DNA from: an uncultured Oscillibacter sp.
GTDB taxonomy: Bacteria > Bacillota > Clostridia > Oscillospirales > Oscillospiraceae
Length of the DNA stretch: 64,000 nucleotides
Assembly (NCBI RefSeq): GCF_947654275.1
Contig: NZ_CANTJS010000013.1
Location: 1 to 64,000, forward strand
Direction: 5' to 3'
Made by a program: the position numbers and the translations under genes. Shown here in pieces: positions 1 through 6,638 of the stretch. The notes beneath the pieces are model-generated. The model was not told the DNA's origin, did not search any database, and was given only the letters and a program-made list of their open reading frames with translations. Each line of letters starts with the position of its first letter. Position 1 is the first letter of the stretch.

Positions 1-10
1 CCGCCGCTGT

Positions 11-38
11 TTGAAAATCGGTAGATACCGATTTTCAA
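11..38. repeat. Perfect 28-bp inverted repeat, 13-bp arms
   Basis: TTGAAAATCGGTA and its exact reverse complement are separated by 2 nt. It is AT-rich in a GC-rich setting. It lacks a following T-tract, so an operator or DNA hairpin is as likely as a terminator. The rest of 1-279 holds no gene I can support. Confidence 0.6.
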
Positions 39-159
39 CTGTGCTGACTATATCATCAGGAGCAGAGCACCAGAAAGAATCGAAAAAAGGGCGCTGAATG
101 TCCAGGCGGAAAAGGGAAGGGAGGAGGCCCTCCGCCGCTTCCGGCACCGGATATGGAAC

Positions 160-190
160 ATGCCGCGGATTTCGGTGAAATCCGCGGCAT
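160..190. repeat. Perfect inverted repeat, 13-bp arms, 5-nt loop
   Basis: ATGCCGCGGATTT and AAATCCGCGGCAT flank CGGTG. It lies about 90 nt beyond the stop of the minus-strand HD gene. It could end that transcript, but no U-tract follows the stem on either strand. Confidence 0.5.
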
Positions 191-279
191 TGGCCGGACG
201 GCGGAAAGAGGCCCATCCTCGTGCTCCGCCGCCCATGAAAGGTCTTGATTTTGCCGGGGGTTTCTCTCCCCGGAAGCGG

Positions 280-867
280 TCAGGTCAGGGCTTCCAGCTC
301 GGCGGCGACGCCGGCCTCGCAGTCCCGCATGGCCAGGATGGTTTTTTCCATCAGCTCCTCCAGGGACCAGCCCAGCCGCTCCGCGCCCTCCTTGATGACG
401 TCCCGGGAGCAGCCGGCGGCAAACTTCTTGTCCTTGAACTTCTTTTTCAGGGAGGAGACCTCCATGTCGGAGCAGGATTTGCTGGGCCGCATCCGGGCGG
501 CAGCGCCCACCAGACCGGTGAGCTCGTCGGCGGCGAAGAGGACCTTTTCCATCTGATGGATGGGCTCCACGTCGCTGCACAGGCCGAAGCCATGGCTGCA
601 CACAGCATGAATCAGCTCCTCGGAGCAGCCGATTTCCGCCAGCAGCTCAGGAGCCTTTTTGCAGTGCTCCTCGGGCCACTTCTCGAAATCCACGTCGTGG
701 AGCAGGCCCACGGTGGACCAGAAAGCGGCGTCCTCTCCATAGCCCAGTTCCCGGGCAAACCAGCCCATGACCCCCTCCACCGTCAGGGCGTGCTGGATGT
801 GGAAGGGCTCGCTGTTGTAGGTTTGCAGCAGCTTCAGGGCCGCCGCTCTCTCAGGATATGCTTTCAT
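280..867 (-). CDS. HD-domain phosphohydrolase
   Basis: A 195-aa cytoplasmic protein of the HD superfamily, metal-dependent phosphohydrolases that usually act on nucleotides or related phosphoesters. An early His (IQHALTVEG) and the HD pair in GLLHDVDFEKWP near residues 55-60 form the metal site, and a later His/Asp set (AVCSHG, AADELTG) completes the fold. The start follows AAAGGAGATC at good spacing. A TATAAT -10 lies on the minus strand at 888-893 with a poor -35. The substrate cannot be told from sequence. It is monocistronic. Confidence 0.85.
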   Translation of the reverse strand: MKAYPERAAALKLLQTYNSEPFHIQHALTVEGVMGWFARELGYGEDAAFWSTVGLLHDVDFEKWPEEHCKKAPELLAEIGCSEELIHAVCSHGFGLCSDVEPIHQMEKVLFAADELTGLVGAAARMRPSKSCSDMEVSSLKKKFKDKKFAAGCSRDVIKEGAERLGWSLEELMEKTILAMRDCEAGVAAELEALT

Positions 868-887
868 GAAACGATCTCCTTTATATC

Positions 888-893
888 ATTATA
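888..893 (-). promoter_or_regulatory. Probable -10 element of the HD-domain gene
   Basis: The minus strand reads TATAAT 20 nt before the start codon region. No good -35 is seen at 16-18 bp, so the promoter is only partly supported. Confidence 0.4.
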
Positions 894-1042
894 GTGCAGA
901 TAGCAGACAGCAAAATTGCCGGCAAATGCGGGGTATCTCAGCCGCTGCGCCGGCGCGCAAGGAAGAGACTGTTCCCTCCATCCTCCGGCGTGATGCAAAA
1001 GGGGGCTTTCTGTTTTCTGCCGCTGGCGTGGAGTAAAATTTT

Positions 1043-1720
1043 CTATGGCACGGGGTCCGGGTCCCCGTCCAGGGTTACGAAATAGTCATAGTAGGGCAGG
1101 AGGAAGGTGAACCCCTGCTTCAGCCGGTCCACGACGTCCCGGCAGAACAGCTCTTCTGTCAGCTTGTCTTCGTGGCAGATGGAAAAGGACTTGGCCCGGT
1201 ACCAGGGGGCCAGGAGCTCCGAGGGCGCGGGGCCCTTGGGCCGCTTGTATTCCTCGGCGTCCAGACGGAATTCGTCTTGCCTGTTCAGAGCGCGGGTCAG
1301 CTTCTCCATGGGCTGGGGGTCCCGGTCCATGCGGGCCCGGAGCTTGGCCATGGTGAGGGCCTTGGGCAGGTAATAGCCCATGCCGTAGGTCCAGCCCTCC
1401 GGCATCAGCTCGAACCAGAAGGTAGGTCTGGCGGTCCACTGCTCGCCGGGCTGCTCCACGGAGAACCAGAGGCTTTCCTTATAAGGTCCCCGGCCATGGA
1501 GACGGCGGGCGTCCCGGTAAATGCGGGTGACCTTGCCGGTCAGCCCGTAATCCGGCCTCTGCTCCCGGAGGAACTCGTACATCTCGCCGCCCAGCTCCTG
1601 CATGGGACGGTAGAAATATTGCAGATATGCCTGCTTGTGCGCCTCGAACCAGGTCCGCTCGTTGTTGAAGCGGATGCCCCACATGAAGTCCACTGTTTCA
1701 TTGGAAAAGCCAGTAAACAT
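1043..1720 (-). CDS. DUF2461 domain protein
   Basis: A 225-aa protein matching the DUF2461/TIGR02453 family in length and in the conserved pattern FNNERTWFEAHK near the N-terminus, followed by RIYRDARR and GPYKESLWF. The biochemical role of this family is unknown. A strong ribosome binding site (AAGGGAG) precedes the ATG. No signal peptide or membrane segment is visible. It reads as a stand-alone gene. Confidence 0.85.
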   Translation of the reverse strand: MFTGFSNETVDFMWGIRFNNERTWFEAHKQAYLQYFYRPMQELGGEMYEFLREQRPDYGLTGKVTRIYRDARRLHGRGPYKESLWFSVEQPGEQWTARPTFWFELMPEGWTYGMGYYLPKALTMAKLRARMDRDPQPMEKLTRALNRQDEFRLDAEEYKRPKGPAPSELLAPWYRAKSFSICHEDKLTEELFCRDVVDRLKQGFTFLLPYYDYFVTLDGDPDPVP

Positions 1721-1809
1721 GCCGCGCTCCCTTCGCCGCCGGTTTCCGGCGGCTTTCGACTCTCATAAAATCGAGGGAAGTATACCACAAAAAGCCCCTT
1801 TCGGCAAGC

Positions 1810-2109
1810 TCATTTTTCCGCCGCCGGCGGGTAGGGAATGCGGTAGGGCGCTCCGCCCCGCTGGTCGTATTTTTGCGTGAGCCAGTCCCGCAGAGCCGCT
1901 ATGCCCTCCTCTGTCCAAGGGAAGGTCTCCGTCTCCACATCCTGGGCCAGCTCAAAGCTGGTGTTTTCATAGACCCAGGCCTGAAGACTGCCGTCGCCGG
2001 GCTTGCCCGTCTGCTGAAAGCGGTAGCGGAAGGCCCCCAGGCTTCCGGGATAGATGGAAGCCTTGCTGAAAAACTGGGGGGTGAGAAAGGAAAAATCAGG
2101 TTCCGGCAT
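1810..2109 (-). CDS. Small conserved-looking hypothetical protein
   Basis: A 99-aa soluble protein that I do not recognise. It is rich in aromatic residues (SFLTPQFFSKASIYPG; GAFRYRFQQTG) and ends with a short Pro/Ala tail. An excellent ribosome binding site (AAGGAGGATTTCC) supports it as real. It lies between DUF2461 and the zinc-binding lipoprotein on the same strand, but gaps of 53 and 89 nt do not show co-transcription. Confidence 0.65.
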   Translation of the reverse strand: MPEPDFSFLTPQFFSKASIYPGSLGAFRYRFQQTGKPGDGSLQAWVYENTSFELAQDVETETFPWTEEGIAALRDWLTQKYDQRGGAPYRIPYPPAAEK

Positions 2110-2162
2110 GGGAAATCCTCCTTACTGTGTCCGGTTTGTATCAGATATGAGGCTCCGGCGGT

Positions 2163-3122
2163 TCAGCCCATGACCGCCCGCAGGGTCTCCAGATTCCCCT
2201 CCATCAGGGAGAGGTACGTGGCCCCGGCGTCCAGATCCGCCTGGGACACGTTGTGGCAGGTGTGGAAGAGAGCGGTGCTCGTTCCCGCCGCCTCAGCGAT
2301 GCTGTCCGCCACCAGATGATTGGAGAACTCAATATACCAGACGGCGGGCAGGTCTTCGTCCCGGACCTTTTCCGTCAGAAAGGCCACCGTGGCCGCCGAG
2401 GGCTCCGTCTGAGCCCCGCAGCCGGGGAAGGCGGCGTAATAGTCCAGGTCATAGGTCTCCGCAAAATAGCGGAGGGGGAAGCGGTCTCCGAAGACCATGG
2501 TTTTATGGGGAAGCCCGTTGAAAAAGGCGGTAAATTCTCCGTCCAGGGCGTCCAGCTCCCGGGCATAGTCTTCGGCTGCGGTCCGGTAGTCCCCGGCGTG
2601 GTCCGGGTCCAGATTTGCCAGGGTTTCCCCCAGGAGACGGGTGATGACGGCGGCGTTTTTCGGTGAGGTCCATACGTGCTCGTCCATCCCCAACACCTCG
2701 CCGGGATGGCCGTGGGCTTCCTCGGAATGATCGTGGTCCTCGTGCCCGCCGGTCATGCCCTCCACCGTCTCCTCCTCCAGCAGGTCCACGCAGTCCACCA
2801 TCCGCAGGCATTCCCCCTGGGGCTCAATGGCGGAGAGGATGGTGTCCACCCAGGCGTCGGACTCGCCCCCCAGATAGATGAAGAGGTCGCAGTTCCGGAC
2901 CCGGAGGATATCCGCCGGGGTGGGCTCGTAGGAGTGGCTCTCCGCGCCGGGGGGCAGCAGCAGGGTCACGTCCCCGTGGGCTCCGGCAGCGGCTCTGGCA
3001 AAGTCATAGGCGGGAAAAACGGCGGCCACGATTTGCAGCCGCCCGTCCTCCGGCTCCGGCGGCGGGGCGGCGCATCCGCACAGCAGCGCCAGGGCGCAGA
3101 GCAGGGGAAGGAGCTGTTTCAT
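2163..3122 (-). CDS. Zinc/manganese ABC transporter substrate-binding lipoprotein (ZnuA/AdcA-like)
   Basis: A 319-aa cluster A-I solute-binding protein. The lipobox LLCGC gives lipidation at Cys17. The conserved AAVFPAYDFARA start, PGAESHSYEPTP, the central DEHVWTSPKNA and the MVFGDRFPLRYFAE segments supply the His/Asp/Glu metal ligands. A His-rich loop (GGHEDHDHSEEAHGHPG) around residues 135-155 is typical of zinc rather than manganese binders. No ABC ATPase or permease gene is adjacent, so the partners must be elsewhere. A Fur-family-like box lies upstream. Confidence 0.9.
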   Translation of the reverse strand: MKQLLPLLCALALLCGCAAPPPEPEDGRLQIVAAVFPAYDFARAAAGAHGDVTLLLPPGAESHSYEPTPADILRVRNCDLFIYLGGESDAWVDTILSAIEPQGECLRMVDCVDLLEEETVEGMTGGHEDHDHSEEAHGHPGEVLGMDEHVWTSPKNAAVITRLLGETLANLDPDHAGDYRTAAEDYARELDALDGEFTAFFNGLPHKTMVFGDRFPLRYFAETYDLDYYAAFPGCGAQTEPSAATVAFLTEKVRDEDLPAVWYIEFSNHLVADSIAEAAGTSTALFHTCHNVSQADLDAGATYLSLMEGNLETLRAVMG

Positions 3123-3226
3123 AAGGGTTCCTTTCTTCTGAGGCAGAGATCAGATTTCCCGGCAGACAGGCCCCTGCATACCGTTTGCAGGGAGCGCCGG
3201 TCCTTCGGTTTGGAAGGGATATAAAC

Positions 3227-3241
3227 TGAGAATTACTTTCA
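3227..3241. promoter_or_regulatory. Fur-family (possible Zur) box upstream of the zinc-binding lipoprotein
   Basis: TGAGAATTACTTTCA fits the 7-1-7 Fur-family pattern with 5 of 7 arm positions paired. It lies about 105 nt upstream of the lipoprotein start within an AT-rich stretch. Zur control is inferred from the gene it precedes. Confidence 0.45.
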
Positions 3242-3300
3242 AATATACTACGCACCCGGAAAAAAAGCAAGAGTGAATCCCTGCCGGGGCGCGTTCCTTC

Positions 3301-3435
3301 GCGCATTTTATCAGGTGAGGGGGGCAGGGGACTGGCATCAGGCCTGCGGCAGAGTCCGTCCGCCCGATGATGCCAGGTTTCCGGCAGAGGGGCCGGGACA
3401 GCGCCCGGTCCCTGCATAAAAGCCCCAGACGGGAC
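3301..3435. repeat. Intergenic repeat family C, copy 1
   Basis: This segment shares its two ends and several internal blocks with 27329-27452: GCGCATTT at the left, TTCCGG in the middle, and CCCGGTCCCTGCATAAAA at the right. It contains a 9-bp inverted repeat, CTGGCATCA/TGATGCCAG (3332-3340 and 3368-3376). Both copies end just upstream of a regulator promoter. It occupies most of the 468-nt gap at 3123-3590. Confidence 0.5.
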
Positions 3436-3460
3436 GCTCTCTCCGCTTTCAAAATTATTT

Positions 3461-3561
3461 GTAAAGGACCCTTGACAAAAGCCGAAGCCTGTGATAGCTT
3501 ATAGGTAAAGGAACCTTTACATATTGCGGACGGCCGCCGTAGTACGTCACGGAACCTTTAC
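3461..3561. promoter_or_regulatory. Three tandem operators and promoter of the XRE regulator operon
   Basis: A perfect dyad GTAAAGG-AA-CCTTTAC lies at 3505-3520. Two 14/16 matches lie at 3461-3476 (GTAAAGGACCCTTGAC) and 3546-3561 (GTCACGGAACCTTTAC). Start-to-start spacings are 44 and 41 bp, about four helical turns. The first site overlaps the -35 TTGACA (3472-3477); the -10 is ambiguous (TAGCTT or TATAGG). The arrangement predicts cooperative autorepression. Confidence 0.7.
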
Positions 3562-3590
3562 ATAATTCTGAAAGGAGGCTTTCATGAGGC

Positions 3591-3797
3591 ATGGAAAACC
3601 GTGTGGAACAGCTCCGGAAGGAACGGGGACTGCGGCAGGAGGAATTCGCCAGGGCCATTCGGGTCTCCCGGCAGACGGTCAGCGCCATTGAGACAGGGAA
3701 ATACAACCCGTCCCTGGAGCTGGCATTTACAATCTCGGATTTTTTTGAACTGCCGATTGAGGAAATTTTCATTCATGAAAGGAAGGATGTCCTATGA
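3591..3797 (+). CDS. XRE/Cro-CI family transcriptional regulator
   Basis: A 68-aa, single-domain helix-turn-helix protein (MENRVEQLRKERGLRQEEFA, then VSRQTVSAIETGKYNPSLEL). The family usually acts as a dimeric repressor. It overlaps the next gene by 4 nt (ATGA), a classic pair of small XRE regulator plus membrane protein. The AAAGGAGG site is closer to an out-of-frame ATG at 3584 (a 35-codon frame) than to the true ATG at 3591, so initiation may be modest. The three upstream operators suggest autoregulation. Confidence 0.9.
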   Translation: MENRVEQLRKERGLRQEEFARAIRVSRQTVSAIETGKYNPSLELAFTISDFFELPIEEIFIHERKDVL

Positions 3798-4234
3798 AAA
3801 AGAGTGATCTATGGGCCGGCATCGGGATGATTGGGCTGGGCCTTTGCTGCCTGCTGGCGGCGCTGCTGCTGGACACGCCGCTGGACAGCGTGCTCTGCGG
3901 CCTCTTCGGGGCCCTCACCGCACCCGGTATTGTGCAGATTTACAAGTATTTCATGTGGGGCCGCAGTCCGGAGTACCGGGCGAAGCTGGAGGAGGAGCAG
4001 ATCGACCTCCGGGACGAGCGGAAGGAGATGCTGCGGAACAAATCCGGGCGAATCGCCTATGTGATTGGCCTTCTGGCCGCAGCGGTATCCATGACGGCCT
4101 TTTCCGTCCTGGGAACCCTGGGGATTGTGAGCGAGGCTGCCAGCCGTCTGATGATTCTGTTCCTGGCGGGTTATATGCTGTTCCAGCTTGCGGCCGGGCG
4201 GATCGTCTACCGCCTGCTGGCCCGGAAATACTGA
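3794..4234 (+). CDS. Small membrane protein paired with the XRE regulator
   Basis: A 146-aa protein with about four hydrophobic segments: two near the N-terminus (IGMIGLGLCCLLAALLL; CGLFGALTAPGIV) and two after a charged cytoplasmic stretch (EEEQIDLRDERKEMLRNK). The same layout is common next to small XRE regulators in Clostridia; its function is not known. Its start overlaps the regulator stop, so translation is probably coupled. A Pfam name cannot be assigned with certainty. Confidence 0.8.
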   Translation: MKKSDLWAGIGMIGLGLCCLLAALLLDTPLDSVLCGLFGALTAPGIVQIYKYFMWGRSPEYRAKLEEEQIDLRDERKEMLRNKSGRIAYVIGLLAAAVSMTAFSVLGTLGIVSEAASRLMILFLAGYMLFQLAAGRIVYRLLARKY

Positions 4235-4355
4235 GCCGTCCCATCAGGGGAAGCGGCGGCCCCGGTTTTTCACGACCCTGCCGGGGTATTGACAGGACGC
4301 ACAAAAAAAGAACCATTCTTTACAGCTTCTTTACAATTAGAACCGGCAAACTCTC

Positions 4356-4384
4356 TTGACACCGAATAGCCGTCTGGTTATAAT
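4356..4384 (+). promoter_or_regulatory. Consensus sigma-70 promoter of the tetR-efflux operon
   Basis: TTGACA at 4356-4361 and TATAAT at 4379-4384 with a 17-bp spacer: both hexamers match the consensus exactly. Such a strong promoter fits tight repression by the downstream operators. Confidence 0.9.
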
Positions 4385-4385
4385 A

Positions 4386-4420
4386 AGTGACAGCCTGTCA
4401 TAAAGCGACAGACTGTCACT
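4386..4420. promoter_or_regulatory. Twin TetR operators
   Basis: Two 13-bp dyads start 18 bp apart: TGACAG-C-CTGTCA (4388-4400) and CGACAG-A-CTGTCA (4406-4418). The outer arms AGTGACAG/CTGTCACT make the whole block symmetrical. It begins 1 bp after the -10, so bound repressor would block initiation. Confidence 0.85.
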
Positions 4421-4447
4421 TTTCCTGTAAAGGAGGGAAATCATGCG

Positions 4448-5086
4448 ATGTGCACGGAGACCTTTCTCCGCCTGCCAGAGGAGAAGCGAACCCGTTTTCT
4501 AAACGCGGCGTGGGAGGAGTTTACCTCCACCCGGTTCGCGGATGTTTCCATTAACCAGATTGTCCGGAAGGCCGGGATTCCCCGGGGGAGCTTCTATCAG
4601 TATTTTCTGGACAAGGAAGACCTGTTCGCCTATCTGCTGGAGGAGGTGCGGGAGCACGTCAAACGGGAGTACCGCCGGGCGCTGGAGGATGCCGGAGGCG
4701 ACATGTTCCAGGCCCAGCTGAACTGCTTCGACCGGCTGACCTCTCAGGAACTGGCGCTGGACCCCATGATGAACCGCTGCGTTCTGTTTCTGCGGAACAA
4801 CCAGGGCGTGGACATCCAGAAGCTTCTGCCCACCCGGCCCGGCCAGAGGCTGATGGACGGCCTGTGGGACCTGATGGACCTCAGCGGGCTCCGGGAGCGG
4901 AACGCGGACTATGCCCGGGTGGTGTTCAGTCTGCTGATGGCGGCTCTGGGCAGCGCCTTTATGGACGCCATGCTCCGATCGGAGAACTGGCAGGAGTGCC
5001 GGAACGAGCTGGTCATGAAGATGGAGATTGTCAGGTACGGCTGCCTCAAAGAGGCCGCATCCGGCCAAAATGAAAAATCCTCTTGA
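4448..5086 (+). CDS. TetR/AcrR family repressor of the RND efflux operon
   Basis: A 212-aa regulator. The N-terminal helix-turn-helix is clear (ILNAAWEEF-type helix, then VSINQIVRKAGIPRGSFYQYF near residues 30-50). The remainder is the ligand-binding, dimerising helical domain. It is the first gene of the tetR-tolC-adaptor-RND cluster and sits directly behind twin operators, so autorepression and drug-type induction are inferred. An out-of-frame ATG at 4443 lies nearer the GGAGGG site; the in-frame ATG at 4448 is 10 nt from it and starts the family pattern. Confidence 0.92.
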   Translation: MCTETFLRLPEEKRTRFLNAAWEEFTSTRFADVSINQIVRKAGIPRGSFYQYFLDKEDLFAYLLEEVREHVKREYRRALEDAGGDMFQAQLNCFDRLTSQELALDPMMNRCVLFLRNNQGVDIQKLLPTRPGQRLMDGLWDLMDLSGLRERNADYARVVFSLLMAALGSAFMDAMLRSENWQECRNELVMKMEIVRYGCLKEAASGQNEKSS

Positions 5087-5113
5087 CATTCCAGCGGCTG
5101 GAAGGTGTAGAAC
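5083..5113 (+). promoter_or_regulatory. MerR-type promoter with 19-bp spacer and dyad, internal to the efflux operon
   Basis: TTGACA (5083-5088) and TAGAAC (5108-5113) are 19 bp apart. The spacer begins with the perfect 7-1-7 dyad TTCCAGC-G-GCTGGAA (5089-5103). Long spacers with a central dyad mark promoters that MerR-family activators untwist. The -35 overlaps the tetR stop codon, so this promoter would drive the pump genes without tetR. Confidence 0.75.
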
Positions 5114-5170
5114 ATAGAAGAGCATTGCGGAGGAACACAGTTAAAACCCGGGAAAATAAAGGAGGAACAC

Positions 5171-6580
5171 ATGGACCGGAAAAAAATCGCGCTGCTGCTG
5201 GCGGTGGCGCTGACGCTGTGCGCGGTCCCGGCCCTGGCCGGCACGGACGGGGGGACAGAACCCCTGGCGCAGGCGGAAGCCGCCGGCGCGAAGACAGACG
5301 GCCTGGAAGAGCAGACGGGAGCCGCGGAGCAGCTGGAAAACGACAGCGCGGAGGGCAAACAGAGCGGCGGCGTCTGGCAGGAGGGCTATGACGGCACAAA
5401 GCCCTGGATTTCCAGCGCGGATGATGAGCTGGCATTCACAGGGGAGACGGATTTCCGCTATCTGAGCTTTAACGACCTGCGGGAGCGGGTATTGGACAAC
5501 AGCCTGACGGCGCTGATGATGGAGGAGTCCATTGCCTCCATTGACGCCATCGACTTTACAAAGATGTATAATGAGCTGGCGAGCCAGCTGGGCAGTCTGG
5601 AACGGGCTCAGGACATGTATGCGCAGATTCCGGTGGCCACGCCCATGGAGGGGGCCATGCAGGGCTATGTGATTTCCAACCTGGCCAGCTCCTACGGGTC
5701 TTTGTCCAACACCGTGTCGGATCTTGCCACCGGCAAGCTCCAGAAGGACTATGACGCCGCCAAGCGGCAGCTGGAGAACGCCAGGGATCAGCTGGTGATT
5801 GGCGCGGAATCCCTCTACATCGCCACCCTGGAGCTGGAGCAGACCAAGGGAACTCTCCAGCGGAATTTGACGGCCCTGGACCGGACGGTGGCGGAGATGG
5901 AGCTCCGCTACCAGCTGGGGCAAATCTCAGCCCTGACCCTGGAGCAGGTAAGGAATGGCCGGGCCGCCCTCCAGAGCAGCCTGAGCACCGTGGATATGAA
6001 CCTCAGGCGCTGCAAGATGCAGCTGGAGTCCATGACCGGGGCGGGCATGGAGGGCACCCTGCGGCTGGGCCCCCTGCCGGAGCTCAGCGACGGCCTCATT
6101 GATTCCATGGACCTGCGGACGGACCTGGAGGAGGCGGAGGAAAAAAGCTATGACCTCTTTGCTGCCCGGAAAAAGCTGAAGGAGGCCTCCGACACCTATG
6201 ACGACGCCCAGGCCTCCTATTCCAAGGATACATACAATCTCCGCTCCGCCCGGCACACCTATGAATCTTCAAAATATGAATTCCAGTATACCCAGCAGAC
6301 CTTTGAGATGAATTTCCGCAATGCCTACAACACCGTGAAGGATTACCGGCAGGTCCTCAGCGCCTCCCGGACCACGCTGGCCTTCCAGGAGAGCACCTAT
6401 GCCTCCATGGAACTGAAATACCAGCAGGGGAACATCTCTCATAACGCGCTTCTGGACGCGGCAGATGACCTGGCGGAGGCCAAGGAGGCCGTCGCCACCG
6501 CACAGCGCAACCTTTTTACCGCTTACCGCTCCTATTACTGGGCGGTGAACTACGGCGTGATGAACAGCGCCCAGGCCTGA
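5171..6580 (+). CDS. TolC-like protein of an RND efflux system
   Basis: A 469-aa exported protein with a signal peptide (KKIALLLAVALTLCAVPALAG). An acidic linker and a long, mostly helical region with two coiled-coil hairpins follow (around ASQLGSLERAQDMYAQ and EAEEKSYDLFAARKKLKEA), with the internal duplication typical of outer membrane efflux proteins. It lies between tetR and the adaptor gene. In didermic bacteria TolC crosses the outer membrane; this organism appears monoderm, so the protein may form a wall-spanning duct or periplasm-like tunnel. A ribosome binding site AAAGGAGG precedes the start. Confidence 0.85.
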   Translation: MDRKKIALLLAVALTLCAVPALAGTDGGTEPLAQAEAAGAKTDGLEEQTGAAEQLENDSAEGKQSGGVWQEGYDGTKPWISSADDELAFTGETDFRYLSFNDLRERVLDNSLTALMMEESIASIDAIDFTKMYNELASQLGSLERAQDMYAQIPVATPMEGAMQGYVISNLASSYGSLSNTVSDLATGKLQKDYDAAKRQLENARDQLVIGAESLYIATLELEQTKGTLQRNLTALDRTVAEMELRYQLGQISALTLEQVRNGRAALQSSLSTVDMNLRRCKMQLESMTGAGMEGTLRLGPLPELSDGLIDSMDLRTDLEEAEEKSYDLFAARKKLKEASDTYDDAQASYSKDTYNLRSARHTYESSKYEFQYTQQTFEMNFRNAYNTVKDYRQVLSASRTTLAFQESTYASMELKYQQGNISHNALLDAADDLAEAKEAVATAQRNLFTAYRSYYWAVNYGVMNSAQA

Positions 6581-6638
6581 CCGGGGAGCCCCGGCGGAAG
6601 GGGCGTCCGTATGACAACCGACAATTTGGAGGAACAGC

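Noticed and set aside
3584-3691. 35-codon frame starting at ATG 3584, better spaced from AAAGGAGG than the XRE start
   Set aside because: Its translation does not look like protein, and the XRE frame is clearly conserved; kept only as a note on initiation.
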